A stretch of DNA of 64,000 bases from Akkermansia muciniphila (GTDB lineage Bacteria; Verrucomicrobiota; Verrucomicrobiia; Verrucomicrobiales; Akkermansiaceae): assembly GCF_030848305.1 (NCBI RefSeq), contig NZ_CP114598.1:2046001-2110000 (forward strand), in the 5' to 3' direction. Of this stretch, positions 28,029 to 37,132 are shown in pieces; the stretch's first letter is position 1; the number at the start of each line of letters is the position of its first letter. A program made the translations under genes and the position numbers. The notes below the pieces were generated by a model, which was not told the origin of the DNA, did no database searches, and worked only from the letters and a program-made list of their open reading frames with translations.

Positions 28029-28667
28029 GTGCCAACCAAGCCAACGAAGAATAATGACGGAAATCGCCGCCGTGAGCGCGGCGATCAGACTCGGATCAAT
28101 GAACGGATTCGCGCGCCCCGCGTGCGGGTAGTGACTGCCAACGGCGACCAGCTGGGCGTCATGAACACGCGCGACGCGCTGGAAAAAGCCAAGGCTCTGG
28201 GTCTGGACCTGGTGGAAGTGGCCGGCAATGCCGATCCGCCCGTATGCCGGGTGGTTGATTACGGCAAATACAAATACCAGCAGGCCAAACTGCAGAAAAA
28301 CAACAAGAGCCGAACCGTCAAGCTCAAGGAAATCAAGCTCCGCATCGGTACGGATACCAATGACTATAACGTGAAAATGGCCCGTACGGAAAGCTTCCTG
28401 GACCATGGCCACAAGGTTCGCTTCCAGCTCCGTTTCCGTGGTCGTGAAAACGCCCACCAGGAACTTGGCTACGACGTCTTCAACAAAGTCATCGCGGACA
28501 TGAAGACCATGGCGCAGGTGGACCAGGCCCCGCGCCTGGCCGGCAACACCATGCACATGGTGCTCTCCCCGCTCCCCGCCCAGCAGCGCGTGAAAAAATT
28601 CACCGCCCACTTGGATAAGGACTTCGATTCCGAAGACTCCGCCTTTGACGCGGAAGACGACGAGTAA
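28029..28667 (+). CDS. infC: Translation initiation factor IF-3
   Basis: The 212-residue protein has the IF-3 N-domain (INERIRAPRVRVVTANGDQL, VAGNADPPVCRVVDYGKYKY), linker and C-domain (EIKLRIGTDTNDYNVKMART, KVRFQLRFRGRENAH), plus an acidic C-terminal tail (DFDSEDSAFDAEDDE). IF-3 binds the 30S subunit and checks start-codon pairing. The start is GTG at 28029, a weak codon as is usual for infC, which in other bacteria allows self-regulation. It lies 39 bases after thrS and is followed by a strong terminator, so rpmI and rplT, often next in line, are not here. Confidence 0.95.
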   Translation: MPTKPTKNNDGNRRRERGDQTRINERIRAPRVRVVTANGDQLGVMNTRDALEKAKALGLDLVEVAGNADPPVCRVVDYGKYKYQQAKLQKNNKSRTVKLKEIKLRIGTDTNDYNVKMARTESFLDHGHKVRFQLRFRGRENAHQELGYDVFNKVIADMKTMAQVDQAPRLAGNTMHMVLSPLPAQQRVKKFTAHLDKDFDSEDSAFDAEDDE

Positions 28668-28688
28668 AACGGCATTTTTTCTTTTTCA

Positions 28689-28723
28689 GGCTTTCCGCCC
28701 TTATAAGGCGGAAAGCCTTTTTT
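28689..28723 (+). terminator. Rho-independent terminator of thrS-infC
   Basis: GGCTTTCCGCC (28689-28699) pairs perfectly with GGCGGAAAGCC (28707-28717), 11 bases with a 7-base loop, followed by six T. This is the clearest intrinsic terminator in the window. The stretch from here to 29038 (about 315 bases) holds no recognisable gene or RNA. Confidence 0.9.
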
Positions 28724-29038
28724 ACGGGCAAATGCTTTTCTATAGAGACCCGGGGAATTCTCCCGGAGGCGCTGGAGGAATTGTTTCTTTCCGTTCAATA
28801 GGAATCTGGAAACCGTCCGGAACGCCTGGAAAAGATATTGCTCCATTACGAGGATATGGAGCCGATTCGTGTCTGCCGGGTATGTGCAAAAGACGCTATG
28901 CCGGGTATTTAAGCATCGTTCTCACTTCCTGAAGGGCAGGAATGGTTTTATTCCGGGCCGGACGCAGGAGGCTATGCGTTCTATTCCTCCTACGTTCGGA
29001 GAAACCGGGATGGAACGGGAAGAAGGTGATATAATATC

Positions 29039-30271
29039 TCAATTTTCTTTGGACATCCGTTTGCAGAAAGGCTGCATGCGGCACATGGTGGCGGTGCGCC
29101 AGAGCCATTCCAGGGGGCCGTACAGGAAGCGGGTGAGCCAGAGGCGGCAGGCCCAGGCCTGGAGGAGGAAGACGGCAACGGCCGCGCACAGGCATGACCA
29201 CGGCCCCATGTCCTGGGCCAGGCCCAGCCCCCACCCGAAGAAGAGGAAGGTGAAGACCAGCGTCTGGGTGACGTAGCAGGTCAGCGTGCATTTGCCGGCG
29301 CTGCTGAGCAGCCGGGTGGGCAGGGGAAGGCCGGGATGGGTGAACAGCAGGACGGCAGCGGAGACGAAAGCCACGGTATAGGAGAGGTTTTCCCATGGAT
29401 GCAGGAGGCGGGCTGCATCCGCTTCCAGAGGGGCGCCCAGCTGCGGGATGAGGTACAGACGCATTGCCAGCAAAGCCAGGAACAGGAGCCCGGCCACGCC
29501 CAGCGTCCGCAGGAACAGGCGGCGTTTGTTGGGCGCGTCTTCAAAGGCGCGCCATCTGCCCGCCAGCATGCCCAGGATGAAGAGGCCCATCGTCTGCCAG
29601 AGGCGGCCGCTGAGCAGGAAGAACTGCCATTTGCCCGCCTGGCCCTGCGTCAGGTTCCACAGGGCCGCCTGGCTCCAGCTGCCGTGGGCGTACAGGAATT
29701 CCCGCGTGGGGCCCGCAGCCGGGGAGCCCGTATGGAACCAGCCGGAGGAGTGGGGCCACCAGGCCGCTAGCCCGGCATGGTTCAGCAGGTCCATAAGCAT
29801 GACCGGCTGAATCAGGCACAGGGCACAGAGGGTGATGAGCAGGGGAGTACCGCATTTGTAGAGCATGACCAGGGCAAAGCCCAGGGTGCCGAAGAGGGTG
29901 AGGATGTCTCCGTCATAGAACAGGGTATGCGCCAGACCTAGCAGGAACAGGAGCGTCAGGCGCCACATGAAGCGTTTCCGGAAGTCGATTCCTTGTTGCT
30001 CCCGCCTGTCCAGCTGGATGAAGAAGCTGAGGCCGAACAGGAAGGAGAAGAGCAGGAAAGATTTGCTGACAAAGAGATGTTCATAGGCCCAGTCCGCCGC
30101 GCTGTTGGCCGCGGCCTGCCATCCCTCCGCCGGGGGCATGGGAAGGTACAGGTTGAAGTGGTCGTGCGTGTGGACGATGACGATGCCCAGCAGGGCCAGA
30201 GCCCGGAGGATATCCAGAATGGTGATGCGCGCGGCCGGGAGCGGCGTTCCGGCGGGAGTCCGGGCGGTCAT
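29039..30271 (-). CDS. DUF418-type polytopic membrane protein
   Basis: The protein of about 410 residues starts with ILDILRALALLGIVIVHTHD, the typical opening of DUF418/acyltransferase-3-like membrane proteins. It has about ten spans, a central KRFMWRLTLLFLLGLAHTLF-type segment and a DUF418-like end (GKCTLTCYVTQTLVFTFLFF, FLYGPLEWLWRTATM). The family is of unknown biochemical role. The ATG at 30271 lies 4 bases after the dxr stop; a longer frame to 30451 would lie on the dxr coding region and is rejected. Coupled expression with dxr is likely but a functional link is not evident. Confidence 0.8.
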   Translation of the reverse strand: MTARTPAGTPLPAARITILDILRALALLGIVIVHTHDHFNLYLPMPPAEGWQAAANSAADWAYEHLFVSKSFLLFSFLFGLSFFIQLDRREQQGIDFRKRFMWRLTLLFLLGLAHTLFYDGDILTLFGTLGFALVMLYKCGTPLLITLCALCLIQPVMLMDLLNHAGLAAWWPHSSGWFHTGSPAAGPTREFLYAHGSWSQAALWNLTQGQAGKWQFFLLSGRLWQTMGLFILGMLAGRWRAFEDAPNKRRLFLRTLGVAGLLFLALLAMRLYLIPQLGAPLEADAARLLHPWENLSYTVAFVSAAVLLFTHPGLPLPTRLLSSAGKCTLTCYVTQTLVFTFLFFGWGLGLAQDMGPWSCLCAAVAVFLLQAWACRLWLTRFLYGPLEWLWRTATMCRMQPFCKRMSKEN

Positions 30272-30275
30272 GGCG

Positions 30276-31451
30276 TCAGCAGGGGCGGGAAAAGGATGGG
30301 AGCAGTTCCGCCGCGCGCCTTCTGGCCCATTGGTCCGCTTCCAGGATGGGGGCCAGTTCCCCGCGGGGATCCGCCGGGGTGTGGTCGTCCATGACGGCCT
30401 CCACCAGTTTCCAGATGCCGGGGAAGGAGATCTGGCCGTGGATGAAGGCATTCACCGCCGCTTCGTTGGCGGCGTTGTAAACGGCGGCCAGGGTGCTGTT
30501 GCCGGCTCCGGCCCTGCGCGCCAGGTTCAGGGCGGGGAAGACGTCCGTGCGGGGTGCCTCGAACACCAGCCGGCCGATTTCCGCAAAATTGAGCTGCTTC
30601 AGGGAGTTGGGAACGCGGTCCGGCCATGTGACGGCGTACTGGATGGGGAAGCACATGTCCGAGCTGCTCATCTGGGCCAGCACCGTGCCGTCCCGGTATT
30701 CCACCATGGAGTGCACAATGCTCTGCGGGTGGACGATGACGTCCACTTTTTCCATGGGAACGTCAAAGAGCCAGCGGGCTTCAATCATTTCCAGCCCTTT
30801 ATTGAACAGGGTGGCGGAGTCTATGGTGATTTTGCGGCCCATGCTCCAGGTGGGGTGCTTGAGGGCCTGTTCCAGCGTGACATGCTCCAGATCTTCCCTG
30901 TTCCAGGTGCGGAAGGGACCGCCGGAGGCCGTCAGAATCAGGCGGGAGACGGCTTCCGGGCCGCCGTGGTTGCCGTTCAGGCACTGGAAAATGGCGTTGT
31001 GTTCGCTGTCCACCGGAAGCACCTGCACACCGGCCCGGCGGGCTTTTTCCATGACGATTTGCCCGGCCATGACCAGAATTTCCTTGCTGGCGATGGCCAG
31101 GTCCTTGCCTGCTTCAATAGCGGCCAGCGCGGGCTTGAGACCGGCGGTTCCCACGATGGAGATTAACACCATGTCCGCTTCCGGGAGCTGCGCCAGGCGG
31201 CACAGCCCTTCTTCTCCCGTTTCCACCTGCGCGCCGGGGAGAGCGCGCGCCAGCTCGTCCGCTCCGGACGGGTCAAAGATGCATACGCTGCGCACGTTGA
31301 ATTCGCGCGCCTGGCGGGCCAGCGCCTCCACGCTGGTTCCTGCGGCCAGCCCCACGATTTCCATTCTGTCCGGAATATCCCGGGCGACTTTCAGGGCGCT
31401 GGTTCCGATGGAGCCGGTGGAGCCCAGGATGACGACGCGTCGTTTCTGCAT
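30276..31451 (-). CDS. dxr: 1-deoxy-D-xylulose 5-phosphate reductoisomerase
   Basis: The 391-residue enzyme of the MEP isoprenoid pathway converts DXP to MEP with NADPH. The NADPH site VVILGSTGSIGTSALKVARD, the metal and substrate motifs (LPVDSEHNAIFQ, LTASGGPFR, MGRKITIDSATLFNKGLEMIEA), HPQSIVHSMVEYRDG and QYAVTWPDR are all visible. It starts with ATG at 31451 and ends 4 bases before the DUF418 gene. Its presence indicates mevalonate-independent isoprenoid synthesis. Confidence 0.96.
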   Translation of the reverse strand: MQKRRVVILGSTGSIGTSALKVARDIPDRMEIVGLAAGTSVEALARQAREFNVRSVCIFDPSGADELARALPGAQVETGEEGLCRLAQLPEADMVLISIVGTAGLKPALAAIEAGKDLAIASKEILVMAGQIVMEKARRAGVQVLPVDSEHNAIFQCLNGNHGGPEAVSRLILTASGGPFRTWNREDLEHVTLEQALKHPTWSMGRKITIDSATLFNKGLEMIEARWLFDVPMEKVDVIVHPQSIVHSMVEYRDGTVLAQMSSSDMCFPIQYAVTWPDRVPNSLKQLNFAEIGRLVFEAPRTDVFPALNLARRAGAGNSTLAAVYNAANEAAVNAFIHGQISFPGIWKLVEAVMDDHTPADPRGELAPILEADQWARRRAAELLPSFSRPC

Positions 31452-31538
31452 AACGGAGAAGCATCATGCAAAAAATACGGTCTCTTGACAAGCCGGGGGG
31501 ATGAAAAATTTCCCCCCGCCGCATGGGCCGTTTTTCCG

Positions 31539-33128
31539 TCAGTCCGGCTTCATTCCGGTGGGCCGGGAGGAAGGACGCCACGCATTCGTGCCGTAGGTGG
31601 CTTGCGCCGTGGGTTCGGGGAGCTGCTGGAACTGCATTCTCTGCCGGTCTCTTTTCCATTTCCGCAGATTGAGGGAACGCCAGTTCCAAATGCGGCTTTT
31701 GGCATTGAGGGCTTCCCGGGTCATGGCGTAAACATTGGCTCCGGCTTCCGTCTCTCCTCCCAGCCGGCGATAGACGGCTATGGCAAAAGGGATGTTGTCC
31801 CGGAGTTCAAAGCGCGGCAGGTCTCCATCGCTGAAGTACCAGTCCGGATGCTCGTCCATCGTCATCAAATTCAGGTCGCCGCTCAGTTGGAACGGACTGC
31901 GGAGTCCGGTCAGAGCCAGAAAAACGAGGGCGATGGCTCCGCAGAGCTTCCCATAACGCAACCAGTTTCCATTGCCGGCCATGTAGCGGAAGAGAAGATA
32001 CAGGAAGAAGGTTCCCATCAGCAGATAGATGCCGGCCGTAACGCGATTGGGAGAAAAGCCGAAATCTTTTATCTGGAAATACAGCCTCATGCCAACGCTG
32101 GCGGCGAGCAGACCTGTTTGCGCCGCCAGGATGAAGCCCAAGACAGTTCCCGTTTTTGATGCCCGCACGGAACCTTCCGGACGGAACAGAACCAGCAGCG
32201 TGACGGCGGAAAGAAAGGCCGCCAGCATGATGGAGTCCGCTCCGTCGTGTAAATAGACGGTCTGGGAGATGCCGTCAGGCACGCTCCCCCTCCATAAAAA
32301 CGCCACATCCGTACCGTTGTTGACCAGAAAGGCCAGGTTGATGAACAGCAGGGACACGGCGGGAAGGCAGGGAAGCCACGGGCGTCCCGGGCGCACGGGA
32401 TGCTGTTCCGGAAAGGATGAGCAGGGGCGCGGCGCGGTTATGATGCCGAAGGCCAGGGCTCCCAGGCACCACAGGAGGATATCCGCAATGGTTCCCATAT
32501 CCGGAATCAGCCAGGAGAAATAATTACAGAACCATTGGTTCATGGCTGATTTGAAGGCGGCGACTACGGGGTTTCCTCCCGCAAAGATGGATAGGAAGAG
32601 CAGAAACAGAATCACTCCGATGGCGACGCTGCCTGCAAGCGGAATTTTCCCCAGGACTTTTCCGATTGCCTCTTTTGCCTGGGTCATCCGGAAAAATTTG
32701 TAGCCCCACCAGGAGACATACCGTTTGGCGGGATCGAAGCCGTTGCCTTCCTTCCGCGGCAGGAAGGTCATCACGGCAGGGAGCCCCAGCCCGATGAGCA
32801 TGTTATAATGGGTGAAGGAAGAAAGGTTGATTCCTGTGGCGGCGGCGTTCAGCACGGCCATGAAAACGAGAAACGCCTGCTCCTTCCGGCTGAGATCCGT
32901 TCGCAGGGCCAGAAAGGCCGCCGTATACAGCAGGAGACCTAACGCAGTACCGATGCCCAAGCCCTCCAATGTGCCGAACATGAAGTCAGCGGCGAAGCCG
33001 GCGGCGATCAGAACAAGGAGGGGAATATGCCCGTGTCTCCACCATGAAGGGGAAAGCAAGGGGCGCGGATCGCTGCGGAAGGAAGGAAAAAGGGACGGAC
33101 GTTCTGGGAAGGGGGAAGGTTCTGCCAT
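31539..33128 (-). CDS. Polytopic membrane protein, DUF4153/DUF4173-like
   Basis: The 529-residue protein has about a dozen membrane spans after a hydrophilic N-terminus (MAEPSPFPERPSLFPSF). The central segment VAIGVILFLLFLSIFAGGNPVV and the later NRVTAGIYLLMGTFFLYLLF recall the DUF4153/DUF4173 families, whose function is unknown. The last 110 residues are soluble (YRRLGGETEAGANVYAMTRE onward). It ends about 88 bases upstream of dxr on the same strand. Assignment is by resemblance and no substrate or reaction can be stated. Confidence 0.6.
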   Translation of the reverse strand: MAEPSPFPERPSLFPSFRSDPRPLLSPSWWRHGHIPLLVLIAAGFAADFMFGTLEGLGIGTALGLLLYTAAFLALRTDLSRKEQAFLVFMAVLNAAATGINLSSFTHYNMLIGLGLPAVMTFLPRKEGNGFDPAKRYVSWWGYKFFRMTQAKEAIGKVLGKIPLAGSVAIGVILFLLFLSIFAGGNPVVAAFKSAMNQWFCNYFSWLIPDMGTIADILLWCLGALAFGIITAPRPCSSFPEQHPVRPGRPWLPCLPAVSLLFINLAFLVNNGTDVAFLWRGSVPDGISQTVYLHDGADSIMLAAFLSAVTLLVLFRPEGSVRASKTGTVLGFILAAQTGLLAASVGMRLYFQIKDFGFSPNRVTAGIYLLMGTFFLYLLFRYMAGNGNWLRYGKLCGAIALVFLALTGLRSPFQLSGDLNLMTMDEHPDWYFSDGDLPRFELRDNIPFAIAVYRRLGGETEAGANVYAMTREALNAKSRIWNWRSLNLRKWKRDRQRMQFQQLPEPTAQATYGTNAWRPSSRPTGMKPD

Positions 33129-33324
33129 GGGCTGGTGGTTGGATGGTTGGTTGCAGAACAGCCGGACGCACGTTGCAAAGGCATACTCTACCTGTTTAAT
33201 CTAGCCGTTCTTGCTGGCGCGTCAAGCAGGGAGGGCCGGAAAAGAGCGGGACTGGACGTGAAGGAGCATTCCTCCGCATGGAAAAGGGTTGTATTTTCCT
33301 CCGGAGGGCGTATAGGATGGCCGA

Positions 33325-33834
33325 ATGAAGCGCATCGCCGTGTATGCCGGTAGTTTCGACCCTCTGACCAATGGTCATTTATGGATGATCAGGCAGGGCG
33401 CGAGGATGTTTGATGAGCTGATTGTGGCCATAGGCGACAATCCGGACAAGCGTTATACGTTTTCCCATGAGGAACGCATGGATATGCTGCGGGTGGCGCT
33501 TTCCGACATGCCGGATGTGCGCATTGCCGAGTTCCACAACCGCTTTCTGGTGGATTTCGCCAATGAACACGGGGCTACGTTCATGCTGCGCGGCATCCGT
33601 TCCACGCAGGATTACGAGTATGAACGCGTGATGCGCCATATCAATGCGGATATGGCCCCCAAGGTGTGCACGGTGTTCCTGATGCCTCCCCGGGATACGG
33701 CGGAATTGTCTTCCAGCATGGTGAAAGGGTTGATTGGGCCGGAAGGATGGGAAAGCCAGGTGAGCCGCTATGTCCCCCATAATGTATTCGCCATGTTGAA
33801 GGAGAAGTACCGGGAGGTTTTTCCGCGTTCCTAG
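33325..33834 (+). CDS. coaD: Phosphopantetheine adenylyltransferase
   Basis: The 169-residue protein matches CoaD in length and motifs: [20 protein letters not shown] with the TxGH nucleotidyl-transfer signature, [15 protein letters not shown], and SSSMVKGL near the C-terminus. It joins 4-phosphopantetheine and ATP to dephospho-CoA, the penultimate step of coenzyme A synthesis. It starts with ATG at 33325, divergent from the DUF4153-like gene, and converges with the RF-1-like gene 24 bases beyond its stop. Confidence 0.95.
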   Translation: MKRIAVYAGSFDPLTNGHLWMIRQGARMFDELIVAIGDNPDKRYTFSHEERMDMLRVALSDMPDVRIAEFHNRFLVDFANEHGATFMLRGIRSTQDYEYERVMRHINADMAPKVCTVFLMPPRDTAELSSSMVKGLIGPEGWESQVSRYVPHNVFAMLKEKYREVFPRS

Positions 33835-33858
33835 CGGTGATTCCGGATTTCCGTTCCG

Positions 33859-34221
33859 TTATTCGCTGTCCGGTGGAGAGGGGGCAGGTGCGGAACGCCT
33901 GCGCCTCCTTCTGTCTTTCTGCTTTCTCATGCGCTGGATGACGCGGGCCCTGGCGGCGCATCGGCCCGTTTGCATTTGTTCCACAGCATCGCACAGTTCC
34001 CTGCGCGCCAGAAAGCGGTTGAGTTCCCTGGATCTGTCCGCATGGCATTTGACGGCAATGCCCGTGGGCGTGTGCCTGAGATAAACGCAGTTGTTGGTTT
34101 TGTTCACTTTCTGGCCGCCGCGTCCGCTTCCGCGGACAAAGCTTTCCTCCAGGTCCTGCTCACGGATGCCCAGGGCTTCCATCCGTTCCTTGAGAGCCGC
34201 CAGTTTTTCAGGCCTGACCAT
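33859..34221 (-). CDS. Small RF-1-domain protein (GGQ peptidyl-tRNA hydrolase-like)
   Basis: From the ATG at 34221 (MVRPEKLAALKERMEALGIR) this is a 120-residue protein containing the release-factor core SFVRGSGRGGQKVNKTNNCV with the GGQ motif and the TPTGIAVKCHADRSRELNR segment. No codon-recognition domain is present. A very basic tail (QRMRKQKDRRRRRRS) could insert in the mRNA channel or bind rRNA, as in ArfB/C12orf65-like rescue factors. It likely frees stalled ribosomes by hydrolysing peptidyl-tRNA. Its start overlaps the end of the upstream membrane protein gene by 14 bases, indicating coupled translation. Confidence 0.8.
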   Translation of the reverse strand: MVRPEKLAALKERMEALGIREQDLEESFVRGSGRGGQKVNKTNNCVYLRHTPTGIAVKCHADRSRELNRFLARRELCDAVEQMQTGRCAARARVIQRMRKQKDRRRRRRSAPAPSPPDSE

Positions 34222-34762
34222 AGCCGGAAGATTGCAGGGTGTTGACGCGCTGCCGGACCGCATGGACCAGCATGTTCCGGCTGGCAGACGTCATGGGGCG
34301 GAGGCTGACGGCAACGGTTGAACCGTCAGCCAGGCGGAGGTTCAGCCGGCCGCCTTCCCGGTCCGCAGAGCGAATCTGCTGCCAGAAGAACCATTGCATG
34401 GCGCGCCGCGCCCGCAGAAAGGGCAGGATTTCCACGCCCACCGGGGTGACGATGATGGCCGCGTGTTTCAGGCAGCGGTGCCCAGCGGCCAGGCAGAGGA
34501 CGGCGGGAACAAGCGCCGCGGCCTGCATGGCCCACAGGGGGGCGGGCAGGTACGGGGTGATTGTATCATATCCCGTGAGCTGGAGGAAAGCGGCGGTGGC
34601 TGCCAGAAGGAACCCCGCCGCCGTCAGGATGGCGCCTGCCCGGTTCCGGGTGAAGCGCAGTTCCCTCTTTTGGACGGGAATGTGGCGGATGTCTTCCACG
34701 CCCAGCCCGGCCTGGACCGGACGGGGCGCGGAAGCGGGAGTATGGCGTTCAGGCTCCGGCAT
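34208..34762 (-). CDS. Two-span membrane protein with PH-like domain, function unknown
   Basis: The 184-residue protein has a proline-rich N-terminus, two adjoining membrane spans (AGAILTAAGFLLAATAAFLQL; LWAMQAAALVPAVLCLAAGH) and a C-terminal beta-rich part (AAIIVTPVGVEILPFLRA, WFFWQQIRSADREGGRLNLR) like bacterial PH-type domains (YdbS/PH_9-like). It overlaps the UGPase gene by 14 bases at its start and the RF-1-like gene by 14 bases at its end, so the three genes form a tight operon. The overlap may be regulatory only; no shared pathway is apparent. Confidence 0.65.
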   Translation of the reverse strand: MPEPERHTPASAPRPVQAGLGVEDIRHIPVQKRELRFTRNRAGAILTAAGFLLAATAAFLQLTGYDTITPYLPAPLWAMQAAALVPAVLCLAAGHRCLKHAAIIVTPVGVEILPFLRARRAMQWFFWQQIRSADREGGRLNLRLADGSTVAVSLRPMTSASRNMLVHAVRQRVNTLQSSGYGQA

Positions 34763-36134
34763 AGACGCCCGGGAGGATTTCCTTCGTTTCGTCGGAATCG
34801 TTTTCCATCAGCAGGGTGCCCCGGAGAACGGCTCCGTCATGGAAGTGGAAGCGGCCGCGCAAGGTCAGCTTGTCCATGCCTGCCAGGGAGGGCAGGCCCA
34901 GCCCGTCCAGGGAATCCACCAGCTTGTACAGTTTGGCATCCAGGTCCACTACCGGGGTGTTGCCCTGCCGTTCCGGAGCCAGAGCCACGTTGCCGTGTTC
35001 ATCCACAACGATGGCGTCCGAACGGAGCAGGAACAGGTCGGAAGTGGTCTTGACGGGGAAGAAACGGGAACGCGGGACATTGACGGCCCTGGCTCCCGGG
35101 AAGCATTCGATGCCCGCGCCCATGGCCGTTTCCAGCTGGTACACCGGGGCGGATTCCGGATCGCGGGGGTTGAGCGTTTTTTTATTGCGGATCATGGGCA
35201 GCGGGAGCACGCCGCCGTTGGCGTCCAGAATTTCCTTGAGGGCGTCCAGGCGTATCCAGAGCGTATTGGTGTTGAAGTAGCGGTGCCTGGAGATATTCTG
35301 GAATTCGGGAATGTCCTCATCCGGGCATTGGGCCACTTCCCGCAGAATCAGCTGGCCGTCCGACTTCCTGACCGCCAGGTGGCCGCCTTTCCTGTCCGCC
35401 TCCGTGCGGCGGGTGACTTCCATGACGAAGGGGGCGCCGCTTTCCGCAAACCAGCGGAGGAAGTTCATGTCAAGCTGGGCGCCCAGATTGTCGGAATTGG
35501 AGACAAAGGCGTATTTAACGCCATCCGCCAGCAGGCGGTCCAGCCAGCCGGACCCCAGCAGGGCCGGATACAGGTCCCCATGGCCAGGCGGGCACCATTC
35601 CAGCTCCGGCTGCTCCGGGCAGCTGGCCGGGGAGAGGCCGTCCGCCAGAATTTTAGGCACGCGGTTCTGCATCAGTTCCACCTGGGCGGGGTCCGCAAAG
35701 CCGTCCGCCGCGTATTTTTCCAGGTAGGCCAGCGTGTCCGCGCTGGTGGAGAAAGAATTCATCAGCAGAAGGCGCACCGGCGTGCCGGAGATGGAGCGCA
35801 GATGCTTCACCTGCCTGACGATCAAATCCAGGAACGTATCCTCTCCTTTTATTTTCAGCAGGCTTTTCGCTTTCTGGAGGCCCATGCTCGTGCCGAGGCC
35901 GCCGTTGAGCTTGATGCAGACGCACCGGGAAATCAGGTCCTTGTCCGCCGCGGGGGTGGAGGCCGTGATGTCCTGCCAGTCTTCCACCTGGTCGGCGGGC
36001 AGGATGTCCGTTTCCGGAATCATGCCGGAGTGGTTGGAAACAAGGGATTCGTAACAACGGGAGAAAGCGTTGACGGCCGCGGCTGAAACGCCGGCAGACT
36101 CCATCTTTTCCGCAAAAGGAGTGAACGTACTCAT
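34749..36134 (-). CDS. UTP-glucose-1-phosphate uridylyltransferase, eukaryote-type (UDPGP family)
   Basis: The 461-residue enzyme carries the UDPGP signature CIKLNGGLGTSMGLQKAKSL followed by KGEDTFLDL, then PPGHGDLYPAL, FVSNSDNLGAQLD and the RFFPVKTTSDLFLLRSD segment, all typical of the eukaryotic form and unlike bacterial GalU. It makes UDP-glucose from glucose-1-phosphate and UTP. The product could feed UDP-glucuronate and UDP-xylose synthesis, where UXS (19127-20059) acts later. It is first in a three-gene overlapping operon with a membrane protein and an RF-1-like gene. Confidence 0.9.
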   Translation of the reverse strand: MSTFTPFAEKMESAGVSAAAVNAFSRCYESLVSNHSGMIPETDILPADQVEDWQDITASTPAADKDLISRCVCIKLNGGLGTSMGLQKAKSLLKIKGEDTFLDLIVRQVKHLRSISGTPVRLLLMNSFSTSADTLAYLEKYAADGFADPAQVELMQNRVPKILADGLSPASCPEQPELEWCPPGHGDLYPALLGSGWLDRLLADGVKYAFVSNSDNLGAQLDMNFLRWFAESGAPFVMEVTRRTEADRKGGHLAVRKSDGQLILREVAQCPDEDIPEFQNISRHRYFNTNTLWIRLDALKEILDANGGVLPLPMIRNKKTLNPRDPESAPVYQLETAMGAGIECFPGARAVNVPRSRFFPVKTTSDLFLLRSDAIVVDEHGNVALAPERQGNTPVVDLDAKLYKLVDSLDGLGLPSLAGMDKLTLRGRFHFHDGAVLRGTLLMENDSDETKEILPGVYAGA

Positions 36135-36232
36135 TAACGGCTTTTGTACAAAATGCCCGGAGGCGGCTCAAGCATTATCAGCGTATCCGGAATGCCCGCG
36201 CGTTTTCTTTTTCCTGTGGGGGCTGCTCCGGA

Positions 36233-36976
36233 TTATCTGGCTGCCGTCACCCGGATGCGCCGGTAGTCCGCCACCCATTGGGAACCGTCCCATAACTCAT
36301 CTTTCAGGGAATTTTCCATTTCCTTGAAAATCTGGATGCGCTGTTCTTCGTGGAGGTTTTTCAAATCTTCCCGGAAGAATTGGTTGGCCCAGTTGCGCAG
36401 GCCGTCAGGACCGTCTTTCAGCGGCGTGGGGCGGTCAAATTCCTTCATTGTTTCCGGGCGGAGCCCGGCTTGTTCCAGCACGCTGCCGTATTCCTCCGCG
36501 GCGGGAAAGTAAAAACGCGTTGTGTACGGGAGGCTCCTGCGTTCCAGGGCTGTCTGGAAAGCTTCCCTGATGCGGAGAATATTGAAGCGGGCTCCGAATT
36601 CGCAGACCAGTTTCCCCTGTGGTTTCAGGACGCGGTAAACGGCATTTAAGAGAGTTTCCTGATCCGGTATCCAGTGGAAGGCCGCATTGGAGAAAACGAT
36701 GTCAAACCTGTTGCGCCAGGGCATGAGGCGGGCGTCCAGCACGCGGAAGTCCATGCCGGGATAGAGCCGGCGGGCTGTTGCTATCATTTCCGGAGAGGAG
36801 TCCAGGCCGGTGACGGATGCCGATTTTTCCAGCAGGGCGTGCGTCAGCGTACCGGTTCCGCAGCCCAGGTCCAGAATGGACTGTTCTGGATTTTCCGGTA
36901 CGCAGGAGAGCAGCTCTCTGCCGTATTCCGCGACAAAACCGTGTTTGTTTTCATACCATTCAGCGTTCCAGTCCAT
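36233..36976 (-). CDS. SAM-dependent methyltransferase, trans-aconitate methyltransferase-like
   Basis: The 247-residue class I methyltransferase has ILDLGCGTGTLTHALLEKSA (SAM site), VTGLDSSPEMIATARRL, FDIVFSNAAFHWIPDQETLL and a C-terminal helical end (KNLHEEQRIQIFKEME) as in trans-aconitate 2-methyltransferase and relatives. The N-terminal WNAEWYENKHGFVAEYGREL also fits this group. The true substrate is uncertain because this group includes many small-molecule methyltransferases. It stands alone, upstream of and divergent from the outer-membrane protein gene at 37133. Confidence 0.8.
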   Translation of the reverse strand: MDWNAEWYENKHGFVAEYGRELLSCVPENPEQSILDLGCGTGTLTHALLEKSASVTGLDSSPEMIATARRLYPGMDFRVLDARLMPWRNRFDIVFSNAAFHWIPDQETLLNAVYRVLKPQGKLVCEFGARFNILRIREAFQTALERRSLPYTTRFYFPAAEEYGSVLEQAGLRPETMKEFDRPTPLKDGPDGLRNWANQFFREDLKNLHEEQRIQIFKEMENSLKDELWDGSQWVADYRRIRVTAAR

Positions 36977-37132
36977 GACCTCTCCATCGTAGGGAAAAAA
37001 GGGATTTTTTTCAAGAAAGACTCTGTCTTGTTTTCATGGCATTTCTCCCGGAGGCGCTTTGTCCATTTCTCCGCGCCGTGCCGGGATTCTTCCTTGCGTT
37101 GGCGGGCGGGAAATGATTAAGATAAGCTTACT

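Noticed and set aside
28724-29038. Search for rpmI/rplT or an RNA gene after infC
   Set aside because: No L35 or L20 sequence, no tRNA fold and no convincing frame was seen.
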